From positions 1-64,000 of the forward strand of contig NZ_JAPFQN010000004.1 in NCBI RefSeq assembly GCF_026241165.1: a stretch of DNA of 64,000 bases, written 5' to 3'. Below, in pieces: positions 36,790 through 45,328 of this stretch; within the stretch, counting starts at the first letter, position 1; every line of letters begins with the position of its first letter. This stretch comes from Mangrovivirga halotolerans. GTDB lineage: Bacteria > Bacteroidota > Bacteroidia > Cytophagales > Cyclobacteriaceae. The translations under genes and the position numbers were made by a program. The notes under the pieces were generated by a model. The model searched no databases. It had not been told where the DNA came from and worked only from the letters and a program-made list of their open reading frames with translations.

Positions 36790-37402
36790 ATTCTTTTTCA
36801 GCAGGGTAAAAAACTTTTCTATTGATGATCTGCAGTTTGTTTTCTTTTGTCAAAGCCTTTATAGTTCTGATCACAGTTTCAACTCGTAAACCGGTCATAT
36901 CCGCTATTTGCTGACGTGTAAAAGGAACTTCAAAAAAAGGGCAATTTGCTGCCTTTGATGATTTCTTTTGAAAATATTCTATCAGTGTAAGAATTCGATG
37001 TTCCGGAGTGTTTGTTGAAATCTCTTTAGCGATCATCGCTTTAAACTGGAGTCGCTGACTTAAAATTGAACAGAATTTTAAATGGAGGTCAAAATTATCT
37101 TTGAGAAGATTCAGAAAGTTTTCTTTTGGGATTTTCCAAAGAACTGATTCGGTAACTGCTTCAGCATTGGAAGGATATTTAAAATCACCAAAAAGAGGAG
37201 GTTCACCAAAGCTTTCGCCTTCACGAAACATTCCCTGGATAAATTCAGTGCCCTCTTCATTGAAGTTATTCATTTTCACAACTCCACTCGCAACCTGATA
37301 AAAATGGGTTGGCTCACAGCCTTCCCTAAAAAGTATTTCTCCTTTTTTATATAAAACAGGTTTTGCGCCGTATTTCTCTAATATTACAGGATTAATGATC
37401 AT
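36776..37402 (-). CDS. Crp/Fnr-family regulator, likely master of the anaerobic island
   Basis: The 208-residue protein has a cyclic-nucleotide-binding-like domain (about 8-120, with GEILFREG) and a helix-turn-helix (about 162-188) with recognition helix LRVETVIRTIKAL. The VET...R pattern is Fnr-like, but Ser is replaced by Ile. The N-terminal cysteines of Fnr are absent, so it cannot hold that iron-sulfur cluster; heme, NO or a ligand may be sensed. A matching palindrome 34-49 bp upstream suggests autoregulation. Confidence 0.88.
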   Translation of the reverse strand: MIINPVILEKYGAKPVLYKKGEILFREGCEPTHFYQVASGVVKMNNFNEEGTEFIQGMFREGESFGEPPLFGDFKYPSNAEAVTESVLWKIPKENFLNLLKDNFDLHLKFCSILSQRLQFKAMIAKEISTNTPEHRILTLIEYFQKKSSKAANCPFFEVPFTRQQIADMTGLRVETVIRTIKALTKENKLQIINRKVFYPAEKELAGH

Positions 37403-37435
37403 GGTTTAAAATTAACCAGAGCCAGGAGTGCCGGT

Positions 37436-37451
37436 TATGATTCATATCATG
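37436..37451. promoter_or_regulatory. Crp/Fnr-type palindrome before the regulator gene
   Basis: TATGATTCATATCATG matches the shared motif with one arm mismatch (last base G). It lies 34-49 bp before the regulator's start on the minus strand. Confidence 0.6.
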
Positions 37452-37483
37452 ATCGGATGTGATTGTTTTGACGAATTAGAAGT

Positions 37484-37510
37484 ACTGCCGGCATCGTGAA
37501 TGCCGGCAGT
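37484..37510 (-). terminator. 11-bp hairpin after nrdJ
   Basis: ACTGCCGGCAT and ATGCCGGCAGT are perfect arms around a 5-nt loop, 5 bp past the nrdJ stop. The following minus-strand sequence has only a weak T-run. Confidence 0.6.
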
Positions 37511-37515
37511 TATGG

Positions 37516-40068
37516 TTAACCGCACTTACTATAGCCACAATTATTACATAGTAAACATGATTCCTGATAACTCATTGCAGGAGATTTACAATTCGGACAT
37601 ACATTATCTGTTGGCACTGTGCCATCGGGAATGAATTGTAGCAATGCGCGTTTAACGCCATTTTTCCATGTATTTAAAGTTGGTGCGTCGAGATAAAGAT
37701 CATCAATCATCTCCACAACATATTTTAGTGGCATTCCATGTCTTAACACACCACTGATTAGTTTGGCATAATTCCAGTATTCTTCATTGAAAGTTCTGGA
37801 CAATCCTTCAATTGTTATTTTATAACCATCAGAATCAAGATACTGGAAGTCATAGCGATTCTTACCGTTTTTACCTTTGTTTTTAATTACTTTTCCTTTT
37901 TTTACTTTAGATAAAATCGAGAAAGAATCATCTGCTCTACCAGTGAAAATTTCATATGGCTTATGATCCAGCAGCCCAACTACAGCAACCCATTTTTCAT
38001 CATTATTTAAAAACTGTATTACCGTAGCATCCAGGGATGTTGGTCTTTTTGGTGCTATTGTATCCTGGAAGTCAGTAACTTTTTTGCCTGAATCACTGAC
38101 TAATATACCAGATCTACTTCCTTCTCTGTATACAGTGATTCCTTTACACCCGGCTTCCCAGGCATCCATATACAAACCGGAAATAACTTCTTTCGATGTA
38201 TTTTCAGGTAAATTGACCGTAACACTAATTGAGTGGTCAACCCATTTTTGTAGTTTTCCCTGGAGTTTAACTTTTGACTGCCAGTTGATGTGTTCACTAC
38301 TAGATTGCTTGTATGGAGAATTTTCAATCAGCTTATCCAGGTCTTTTGGTTTTAGCTGGGCAATCTCATCACTTGTGAATCCTTTGGTGGTCAGCCAGTC
38401 ACGGAATTTGTGATGGATGATTGCAAATTCTTCATATTTATCACCATTTTCATCAGTGAAATACTGTTTGCCGGGTTTCTCTACTGCATCATTTACCTTT
38501 TTCCTTCTGGTATAGTAAATTCTGAAAACAGGCTCGATGCCTGAAGTTGTTTGAGTAAGTAAACTGGTAGAGCCTGTAGGAGCGATGGTTAGCATGGCAA
38601 TATTTCTTCTTCCATACTCCTTCATTCTTTCTATTATATCAGGAGCTTCCTTTTCGATTCTTTTCAGGAATGGATGGTCCTTTTCCCTGGTTTCGTTGTA
38701 TATCGGAAAGGCACCTCTTTCTTTAGCCAGTGTCACAGAACTCGAGTACGCTGATATTGCCAGTTTTTTCTGGACTTTTTCAGATATGATTATTGAAGCG
38801 TCAGACCCATATTGTACTCCAAGTGCCGCTAGCATATCACCCATTGCGGTCACACCAAGACCGGTTCTTCGGCCTTTAGAAGTCTTATTCTTTATTTTAG
38901 TCCATAAATTTCTTTCCCTTATTTTATATTGATCGTCTTCAGGGTCAGATTCTATTTTTTTGAGGATCTTATCGATTTTTTCTAACTCAAGATCAACGAG
39001 GTCATCCATTAATCGCAATGCTTTTTTTACGTGATCTTCAAATAATTCAAAATCGAACGTAGCATCTTTTGTGTAAGGACTTTTTACATAGCTAAATAGA
39101 TTTATAGCCAGTAATCTGCAGCTGTCATATGGACATAGAGGTATTTCTCCACATGGGTTAGTAGAGGTAGTGGTGAAGCCTTCCCTGTAGTAACGGTCAG
39201 GAAGCGATTCTCTTTGTACAGTATCCCAAAAGATAACTCCAGGTTCCGCAGACTTCCATGCCCCTTCAATGATTTCTTCCCATAGATCTTCAGCTTTGAT
39301 TTTTTTACTAATTAATGGTTTAGAGGCATCAATCGGGAACCGCTGCTCATACTCAGTATGATTTTTTACTGCCTGGATAAAATCATCATCAACTTTCAGT
39401 GAGATGTTGGCCCCGGTCACTGAGGTAGTATCTCGTTTTGCGCCTGTAAAAGCCAGGGCATCCGGGTGTCTGGATGAAACGGTTAACATAAGCGCACCCC
39501 GACGACCACCTTGAGCTACCTCTCGCGTAGAATTAGAGAAACGATGCATGAATGGCACGATGCCAGTGGCACTAAGAGCTGAATTATGAACTTTACTTCC
39601 CTGTGGCCTGATTGTAGACAGATCTAAACCAACCCCACCTCTGCGTTTCATTAGTTGCACGAGTTCTTCATCCATACTCATCACAGCACCATATGAATCA
39701 GCATTTTTTTCAACACCTATGACAAAACAATTAGATAGAGATGAAACCTGAAAATTGTTACCGATTCCTGCCATTGGGCTTCCCTGAGGAATAATGTACT
39801 TGAAATCTTTCAGAAGATTATAAATCTCCTTTTCCTTCAGAGGGGAAGGGTACTTACTCTCAATTCTGGAAAACTCCCTGGCAATTCTTTTATGCATATC
39901 ATCGGGAGATTTTTCGAAATATTTTCCATTACTGCTTTTTAAAGCATATTTATTTTTCCAGACTTCAGCAGCAAGGGTGTCACCATTAAAATATTTTTGA
40001 CTGAATTCAGAGACTTCACTTTCTGAATAAATTCTAGGCTCTTTTTTTATAGGTGTGGCAGATTTCAT
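37516..40068 (-). CDS. nrdJ: adenosylcobalamin-dependent ribonucleotide reductase (class II)
   Basis: The 850-residue enzyme makes deoxyribonucleotides without oxygen, using adenosylcobalamin. It has the core motifs STNPCGEIPL, ATGIVPFMHRFSN, APTGSTSLL (catalytic loop region) and EAGCKGITVYREGSRSG, and ends in a zinc-ribbon-like tail with four CxxC-type cysteine pairs. The length is normal for NrdJ. It stands alone with an upstream Crp/Fnr-type site (40182-40197), which fits a role during anaerobic growth in the nos island. Confidence 0.95.
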   Translation of the reverse strand: MKSATPIKKEPRIYSESEVSEFSQKYFNGDTLAAEVWKNKYALKSSNGKYFEKSPDDMHKRIAREFSRIESKYPSPLKEKEIYNLLKDFKYIIPQGSPMAGIGNNFQVSSLSNCFVIGVEKNADSYGAVMSMDEELVQLMKRRGGVGLDLSTIRPQGSKVHNSALSATGIVPFMHRFSNSTREVAQGGRRGALMLTVSSRHPDALAFTGAKRDTTSVTGANISLKVDDDFIQAVKNHTEYEQRFPIDASKPLISKKIKAEDLWEEIIEGAWKSAEPGVIFWDTVQRESLPDRYYREGFTTTSTNPCGEIPLCPYDSCRLLAINLFSYVKSPYTKDATFDFELFEDHVKKALRLMDDLVDLELEKIDKILKKIESDPEDDQYKIRERNLWTKIKNKTSKGRRTGLGVTAMGDMLAALGVQYGSDASIIISEKVQKKLAISAYSSSVTLAKERGAFPIYNETREKDHPFLKRIEKEAPDIIERMKEYGRRNIAMLTIAPTGSTSLLTQTTSGIEPVFRIYYTRRKKVNDAVEKPGKQYFTDENGDKYEEFAIIHHKFRDWLTTKGFTSDEIAQLKPKDLDKLIENSPYKQSSSEHINWQSKVKLQGKLQKWVDHSISVTVNLPENTSKEVISGLYMDAWEAGCKGITVYREGSRSGILVSDSGKKVTDFQDTIAPKRPTSLDATVIQFLNNDEKWVAVVGLLDHKPYEIFTGRADDSFSILSKVKKGKVIKNKGKNGKNRYDFQYLDSDGYKITIEGLSRTFNEEYWNYAKLISGVLRHGMPLKYVVEMIDDLYLDAPTLNTWKNGVKRALLQFIPDGTVPTDNVCPNCKSPAMSYQESCLLCNNCGYSKCG

Positions 40069-40181
40069 TTTTCAAGAATTTAAATTTAGATTTCAGTTAT
40101 CATCAAATGATGATTTATTCGAAACCAGGATGATTCTATCTCTTTAACGAGTTAAAATTAAGATGTGATTTGCCACTTTTA

Positions 40182-40211
40182 TATGACTTGAATCATATTG
40201 GATCAAGTCAT
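40182..40211. promoter_or_regulatory. Crp/Fnr-type palindrome nested in a larger inverted repeat, before nrdJ
   Basis: TATGACTTGAATCATA (40182-40197) matches the shared motif. In addition ATGACTTGA (40183-40191) is repeated in inverted form as TCAAGTCAT (40203-40211), 11 bp away. The site is about 114-129 bp before nrdJ. Its right end overlaps the stop of the preceding membrane-protein gene. Confidence 0.6.
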
Positions 40212-41464
40212 TTTTCCTGATTAATTATTTGCCTTTCCGAAAAAGAAGTTGAGGTAAAATATTGAGAAAGAATAATCATGAATATTGCAATGGGAAACAG
40301 ACAGGAAGCCCAAAAAATCAGTGAAAAGTAGTAGGGAATATTTTGATTAAAGTAAGCTCTTAAGATACTTTCAGAAAAAAGTAAAACTTCAGTAAGAATA
40401 AAACCACTGAAATAAATCAGAATTCCGATATGGAAAAACAGATTTTGGAAAATCTGTTTTTGTATTAATAAAAAACCAAGTAAGAGAGGCGTAATAAGCC
40501 CCAAAAATACGAGGTGGAGGTAGCCAATCACTAATTCCCGATATGCAAGTGCCAATTCGGCGAAATAGGGGAATGAGGGAAGAAGCTGAAGGATTCCTTT
40601 CAGAATTAAGATTACAACTGAAATACTAATTAACAGGACTGTGTTTCGACTGAATAAACCTTTGATTTTCTTTAGATTTCTTTTTAATGCACTTATGATC
40701 AATACAAATGCGATCAACTGAAGGACTCCGGAAATTAAACTAACTGAGTAAACAAAGATGGTTTTCCATACCCAGGTGGTTGATAAAAAGAAAGATAGAA
40801 AGCATGAAACAATCATTAAATAATATATCAGCTTTATGTTAGGTGATTTACTTCCGGGTATTATCAAGAAATGGATCAATAATCCAAGTAGAATAAAAGT
40901 AAAGAGACCATTGTATTGAAAATGGAGATAAAAATATATTGAAAGATTGTACCAGTCAGATCCTCCCATTCCCTTTGCCATTAAATATCCCAGGGCAAAA
41001 GGGCCGATAGAAGAAATGATCATAAAAATAAATCCCCAGTAAATGAATTTAAGATCATAAGATTTATCATTCTGAATATGATTTTTAGTCAATAGATAAA
41101 ATCGAATGGCAAAAACAGCTGAAAGAATCATGTGTAAAGTCGAAAATATGATCGACCATACAAAATAACCCTTGATTGGAAAGGTAATTAGCATTCCAAT
41201 CACGGAAAATTGAATAGCCCAAAACAAAAATTTGAATTTATGAATGCTTTCAGGGAGCCATGTTTTCAAAAGAAGAATCATTGCTGCGGAAAATACCCAT
41301 CCTAAAAATGCAACGTGAGAATGAGCATGCAGGAAATACTTATAAGTGACACCTGCAATAGGATTTATAAACATAATACGTAGCAAGCATCCGACCAGTG
41401 CTACTATCAAAAGATGAAATAATGAGGTGTATATCCAGCTTTTAGGAATTATCGTTTTACCCAT
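40208..41464 (-). CDS. multi-spanning membrane protein with histidine-rich helix, NnrS/heme-copper-like
   Basis: The 418-residue protein has about eleven or twelve hydrophobic segments. The second contains FLHAHSHVAFLGWVF, and later helices carry YLHFQYNGLF and GYLHLVFLGL. Histidines placed in membrane helices in this way are typical of heme-copper oxidase-like and NnrS-like proteins, but I cannot name the family firmly. The gene is 12 bp after its partner on the same strand; both should be under the palindrome at 42580. A role in nitrogen-oxide handling is inferred from context. Confidence 0.6.
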   Translation of the reverse strand: MGKTIIPKSWIYTSLFHLLIVALVGCLLRIMFINPIAGVTYKYFLHAHSHVAFLGWVFSAAMILLLKTWLPESIHKFKFLFWAIQFSVIGMLITFPIKGYFVWSIIFSTLHMILSAVFAIRFYLLTKNHIQNDKSYDLKFIYWGFIFMIISSIGPFALGYLMAKGMGGSDWYNLSIYFYLHFQYNGLFTFILLGLLIHFLIIPGSKSPNIKLIYYLMIVSCFLSFFLSTTWVWKTIFVYSVSLISGVLQLIAFVLIISALKRNLKKIKGLFSRNTVLLISISVVILILKGILQLLPSFPYFAELALAYRELVIGYLHLVFLGLITPLLLGFLLIQKQIFQNLFFHIGILIYFSGFILTEVLLFSESILRAYFNQNIPYYFSLIFWASCLFPIAIFMIILSQYFTSTSFSERQIINQEK

Positions 41465-41476
41465 TAAGGACTAAGA

Positions 41477-42535
41477 TTATTTCTTTTTGTTAAGATAAAT
41501 CATAATCATTAGGGTAGCAAAAAAAGCAATGATCCCAATACCAGTCATGATCCCTGAGTAAATCCTGATATCGGGCAGATGGAATAGGTCTGAAATGATC
41601 CTTATAACCAGAGCTCCTTCAAAGAAAGCCAAAATAAAATAGAATAAACTACTGAATTTTGGAGACGGAAGTTTAAAAATTGGAGGAAATATATGAGCTG
41701 CATGGGCAAAGATCATGGAGAAAATAAAACCCAGATAAAAGGTGTGCACTTTGGCATCGTAATTATAGAGGTCCATTTTATCAGAAAGAAAAAGTATGCC
41801 ACTTACCCCGAGCCAGGTGTAACCAATCATTAATGTGATTCCGGAAAACCGATGCCAGCCAGCCTTTTTTATTGAATAGATAGCCATGTCATATTTTAGC
41901 AACCATCCGGAAGCCAGGATTAGGGCAATTCCAAAAATTATGTTTCCATTACTATGAAACGGAAACATTAAACTAGATAAAAATAGAATTAGAATACTCC
42001 ATTTTAACAGTGAGGCTACCTTAGATTTCTTTAAGAATTGACTTAAAGTAATTCGTTCTGCAAAGACTGTAAAAAACAAAAAACCAATCCACCAGGGCAA
42101 GGCCTGTGGTAGCAGGCCTGTTTTCATGATCAGGATATTGCCAAATATCCAGCATAAACCACCCAAACAAAAGAATATTCCGGAATCAGTAAATTTCAGA
42201 TTAATAGGGAAAATTATGATAAGGTATCCGATGCTTGCAGATAGGAGTAGAATTTGCCCTATTTCTTTTTGGCCGGTAAGAAGAAAAATCCCACTCAATC
42301 CGGATAGTATTGGAACTATTAATGAGATTTTGAGCCGGGACATTATTGCTCTTTCAAACGATATTAGGGTACCCAAAAAACTTCCTGTCATGATCAGTCC
42401 GTGTAATGAAGCTGCAGAAAGCGATATCATGGGTAAAGAATAGCCCATTCGTTGTAGTCCGGTCCAAATTCCTGTTACCAGGGCAACAAACCCTAAAGCC
42501 GGTACAATTCTGGTCAAGATATTTTTAGCGGTCAT
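41477..42535 (-). CDS. NnrS-like membrane protein
   Basis: I chose ATG 42535 over 42571, because the Crp/Fnr palindrome at 42580-42595 then stands about 45 bp upstream, as in the regulator gene. The protein of about 352 residues has roughly twelve membrane segments. The conserved elements LHGLIMTGSFLG and HTFYLGFIFSMIFAHAAHI closely recall the heme/copper NnrS family, which counters NO toxicity in denitrifiers. It is the first of a two-gene operon. Confidence 0.7.
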   Translation of the reverse strand: MTAKNILTRIVPALGFVALVTGIWTGLQRMGYSLPMISLSAASLHGLIMTGSFLGTLISFERAIMSRLKISLIVPILSGLSGIFLLTGQKEIGQILLLSASIGYLIIIFPINLKFTDSGIFFCLGGLCWIFGNILIMKTGLLPQALPWWIGFLFFTVFAERITLSQFLKKSKVASLLKWSILILFLSSLMFPFHSNGNIIFGIALILASGWLLKYDMAIYSIKKAGWHRFSGITLMIGYTWLGVSGILFLSDKMDLYNYDAKVHTFYLGFIFSMIFAHAAHIFPPIFKLPSPKFSSLFYFILAFFEGALVIRIISDLFHLPDIRIYSGIMTGIGIIAFFATLMIMIYLNKKK

Positions 42536-42579
42536 TGAATGTTTTTTTACAAAAATAGAGCTTATGACCATTTCCTTTT

Positions 42580-42595
42580 TATGACCTGAGTCATA
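42580..42595. promoter_or_regulatory. Crp/Fnr-type palindrome before the NnrS-like operon
   Basis: TATGACCTGAGTCATA has perfect 6-bp arms. It is the fourth copy of the motif in 13 kb. Confidence 0.7.
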
Positions 42596-42619
42596 GAAAG
42601 CAGATTTGAGGGAATAAAA

Positions 42620-42650
42620 AAAAAGCTACCGGAAAATCCGATAGCTTTTT
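42620..42650 (-). terminator. terminator of the tRNA gene
   Basis: AAAAAGCTA-C-CGGA and TCCG-A-TAGCTTTTT form a 13-bp stem with one mismatch, beginning 2 bp past the tRNA 3' end. The minus strand continues with TTTTTTATTCC. Confidence 0.75.
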
Positions 42651-42652
42651 AG

Positions 42653-42734
42653 TACCAAAGGAGGGAATCGAACCCTCACTCCCGAAGGAACACGAGTTTG
42701 AGTCGTGCGCGTCTACCAGTTCCGCCACTTTGGC
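42653..42734 (-). tRNA. tRNA-Leu (anticodon CAA)
   Basis: Read on the minus strand, the gene has acceptor GCCAAAG paired with CTTTGGT (G1-U72 wobble), discriminator A73, an anticodon stem CACGA/TCGTG with loop CTCAAAC (anticodon CAA), a long variable arm (class II tRNA) and the T-arm GGTTCGAATCC. The CCA end is not encoded. The 82-nt length fits leucine tRNA. Confidence 0.95.
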
Positions 42735-42802
42735 TTGTTCGGGATGCAAATCTGATTAAAGATTTTTAAAACGTCAATACAAATCAAACAATTTTTGATC
42801 TG

Positions 42803-43093
42803 TTACTCTATTTTCTTTTTGTAACTGTGAGCTTCGGGCTTGCCGTTGAACAATATTTTTGTTTTAGCCCAGGTTGATTTAAACAATTCTGAATGCCGGT
42901 ATTTCTGTAAATGCAGATCACTTTCCCAAATGCTATATGTTGAAAAAACATTCGGATGTTCCAGATCCTGCATTAATTCAACATGCTCGCATCCTTCAAA
43001 TGCCTGTATTTTCTTTTGACTATTCTTAAATATTTCGATAAACTCTTCTGTCTTAGAAGGCTCAAAGCTCATCCGGACTATTCTTATTAGCAT
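42803..43093 (-). CDS. ABM-domain (antibiotic biosynthesis monooxygenase-like) protein
   Basis: The 96-residue protein has a dimeric alpha-beta barrel layout: IRIVRMSFEP, FEGCEHVELMQDLEHPNVFSTYSIWES and a late HSELFKSTWAKTKILF. Such proteins act as small monooxygenases, heme-degrading enzymes or sensors; the sequence alone does not choose. It lies 44 bp after the V4R-like gene on the same strand and may be cotranscribed with it. Confidence 0.8.
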   Translation of the reverse strand: MLIRIVRMSFEPSKTEEFIEIFKNSQKKIQAFEGCEHVELMQDLEHPNVFSTYSIWESDLHLQKYRHSELFKSTWAKTKILFNGKPEAHSYKKKIE

Positions 43094-43137
43094 TTTTTGT
43101 TTTAAAGGTAATCCGTTAACCTCAAAATATCATCTGT

Positions 43138-44355
43138 TTACCTGGCGTAAACTCTGAAAATATCTTCATCCTCGCCTTTTACCCTTGAGGACAATTGTTC
43201 GGTTTTAAATGTTTTTAAACCAATGCCATTTAATTTGAAGAGCTTTTTCTGATCTTTTTTGCTTTGAATAAATCGCATAAGACCTCTAAGCAACCCGGCT
43301 GTAAATAAATTGCTTAAGTTTTTATCTTCGATGAGTCTTGATCCGATTTGTGAATTCGATTCGAAATTATTAACACACAGAATAGATAGCTCAGTATTAT
43401 CCTTGTAGCTTTTACGAATGAGTTTTCCATAACCAAGGGCATTGACGAAAGCAATTAAACTATCAGCCATATCCTGATTTTTATGAATCGAATTAATTGT
43501 TAACCCTTTCCATTCAGCAGATCTGTATAAATGTTCAAAGAAATGAATAAACAGGTCGGATATTAATCTGTTATACCTTTTACATACAGGCATTCCTTCA
43601 GTGTCTGTTTTAGCTATTTCGCAAACCAGAAAAGGAAAAAAAGCGAGATAATTACTGAATACCTTTACCAATGAGTTATTTAAACATTGAATCTCACCAT
43701 TATGATCACCATAAAATGGAAGTGAAATAGCCGTTTCTGTGATCATATCAAAATGATTGTTTACAGTAAACGAATCCGCTATCTGGAAACTTCCCCATTC
43801 AGGTGAATTATAGCAATAAGGATTTTCCTCACTTATTCTTTCAATTTTAAATGAACAAAAGCTGTCTCCGGCTGATTTACAAGAGATTTTTGAATACGTA
43901 AAAGATTCTTCTTCCTCAAGATCATAAGCAGCACTTAATCCGCCGCATAAAACACCCATGGCATAAGGATTACTAAAAAAATCTTTGTCGATCTCTTGAT
44001 CAAAGCTTTTGCAAAGGGTGGTTGAGATAATTTCCCCACCGGTTTCTGAGATCGTTGATAACTCAACATTTCCCAGGCCACTGTCTTTAAGGTATCTTGA
44101 AATAGTGAATTTTTTATCCGAGTAACTAAATTCCTTATCTTCGAAATATTTCACGAACATATTTCTTGACAGTTCAGATGCAAAAGAGAAAAGCTTCTTA
44201 TTTATCACTTGCTTCTTTCCCGTTGATTCGATCAGCTTTTCAGTTAATTCAAACCAGGCTTGATCCAGTATTACCACCGGCTCCGTTAGATGGGATAAAT
44301 TTTGCTTTTCGTTAATTCTGTTGTCCTGAATGATATGTGAAAAAGTCTCTGACAT
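43138..44355 (-). CDS. V4R-like domain protein of unknown role
   Basis: The 405-residue soluble protein has a first half (about 30-180) that resembles a V4R (4-vinyl reductase) domain, with GVLCGGLSAAYD and the cysteine motif SKISCKSAGDSFCSFKIER. V4R domains bind small hydrophobic ligands or metal in regulators and biosynthetic proteins. The second half (about 190-405) is unassigned, with FGLL-type helical stretches (LFTAGLLRGLMRF). No DNA-binding or kinase part is seen. It is followed by an ABM gene and preceded by a SAM hydrolase gene on the same strand. Confidence 0.55.
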   Translation of the reverse strand: MSETFSHIIQDNRINEKQNLSHLTEPVVILDQAWFELTEKLIESTGKKQVINKKLFSFASELSRNMFVKYFEDKEFSYSDKKFTISRYLKDSGLGNVELSTISETGGEIISTTLCKSFDQEIDKDFFSNPYAMGVLCGGLSAAYDLEEEESFTYSKISCKSAGDSFCSFKIERISEENPYCYNSPEWGSFQIADSFTVNNHFDMITETAISLPFYGDHNGEIQCLNNSLVKVFSNYLAFFPFLVCEIAKTDTEGMPVCKRYNRLISDLFIHFFEHLYRSAEWKGLTINSIHKNQDMADSLIAFVNALGYGKLIRKSYKDNTELSILCVNNFESNSQIGSRLIEDKNLSNLFTAGLLRGLMRFIQSKKDQKKLFKLNGIGLKTFKTEQLSSRVKGEDEDIFRVYAR

Positions 44356-44459
44356 AGTTATTTACTTAGCTTACGCAAATTTGTATATCAGAGAGCTTCT
44401 AAAAAAATGAATTAATTTTCAAAAGCTAGCAATGTATGGTTTGTTAGATAAACCGATTT

Positions 44460-45236
44460 CTAAGGGGTAGATTCATCGAAAATAATATTCACCGGACTAT
44501 CAAAATCCAGACCGAGAAGTTCGGAAGCATTTCCCTGGGATATTCCGATCTCCATTACGCCATCGCTGTTAAACAGGGTAAAGCATTCTCCCGGCTCAAC
44601 TTCGTTGTAATTTTCGAAAATTTTATTGTGTTTTTCCCTGCCGAAAATAATCGTGTAGCCTCTTTCTCTGGTCAGTATATCAAAGTCCTGTTTGAGGATA
44701 TTTGTTACAAGATTACCAAAATGGTCCACATGTATGACATGCCCTTGAATTTGCTTTTTTGTGGCACGCGATGCCCTGTTAAGCAGTTTTCTCATCTCTG
44801 GCTTACGTGGGCCTAAATTATGTATTGTTTCTCCACTGGCTAATCGGGCAGCAGCTTCGGCCAAAGTAACTTTTTCCGGGAAGGTCTGGTTGGTCTTACT
44901 TGCTAACTCTACCACTCCCAACGGTGAATGGTCAGATAGCAAACTAAACAACCCGTTATCCCTTCCGACAAAATAATGTTCTTCGAGCTTGACTGCGATA
45001 AACTCACCATCGCCTTCCTGACCTCCGGCCACACAGACCAGGTGAACACTACCAGCAGGGAACTCCCTGAAAACATTCTTCAAAAGGTAAGAACAATGAA
45101 TTAGATTGTGTTTTTTGACAGAATGAGAGACGTCAACGATCTGTAAACCCGGATTTACACGTAGCATTTTAGCCTTTACGGCTGCAACGTAATGATCAGT
45201 GTTACCGAAATCTGACAGAAAAGTGACTATTGCCAT
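44460..45236 (-). CDS. S-adenosylmethionine hydrolase (DUF62 family)
   Basis: The 258-residue protein carries the DUF62/SAM hydroxide adenosyltransferase motifs: TFLSDFGNTDHYVAAVK, ISHSVKKHN-like DVSHSVKKHN, VHLVCVAGG, YFVGRDNGLF and HVDHFGNLVTNI. It splits SAM into adenosine and methionine. It is divergent from phoH with a 92-bp gap. The length is normal. Confidence 0.9.
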   Translation of the reverse strand: MAIVTFLSDFGNTDHYVAAVKAKMLRVNPGLQIVDVSHSVKKHNLIHCSYLLKNVFREFPAGSVHLVCVAGGQEGDGEFIAVKLEEHYFVGRDNGLFSLLSDHSPLGVVELASKTNQTFPEKVTLAEAAARLASGETIHNLGPRKPEMRKLLNRASRATKKQIQGHVIHVDHFGNLVTNILKQDFDILTRERGYTIIFGREKHNKIFENYNEVEPGECFTLFNSDGVMEIGISQGNASELLGLDFDSPVNIIFDESTP

Positions 45237-45328
45237 ACGAGGGTTTAAATTATTGATTAATTTTGTTGTGGCAAAACTAAAAATTTTTACCTAGTATTCA
45301 GTATTGAACCATATAAATTGAAAATCAT

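Noticed and set aside
42653-42734. tRNA-Leu as an integration site for a mobile island
   Set aside because: No partial tRNA copy, integrase or flanking repeat was seen near it.
44628-44976. Plus-strand frames inside the SAM hydrolase gene
   Set aside because: They are antisense to a conserved enzyme and show no domain or start context.
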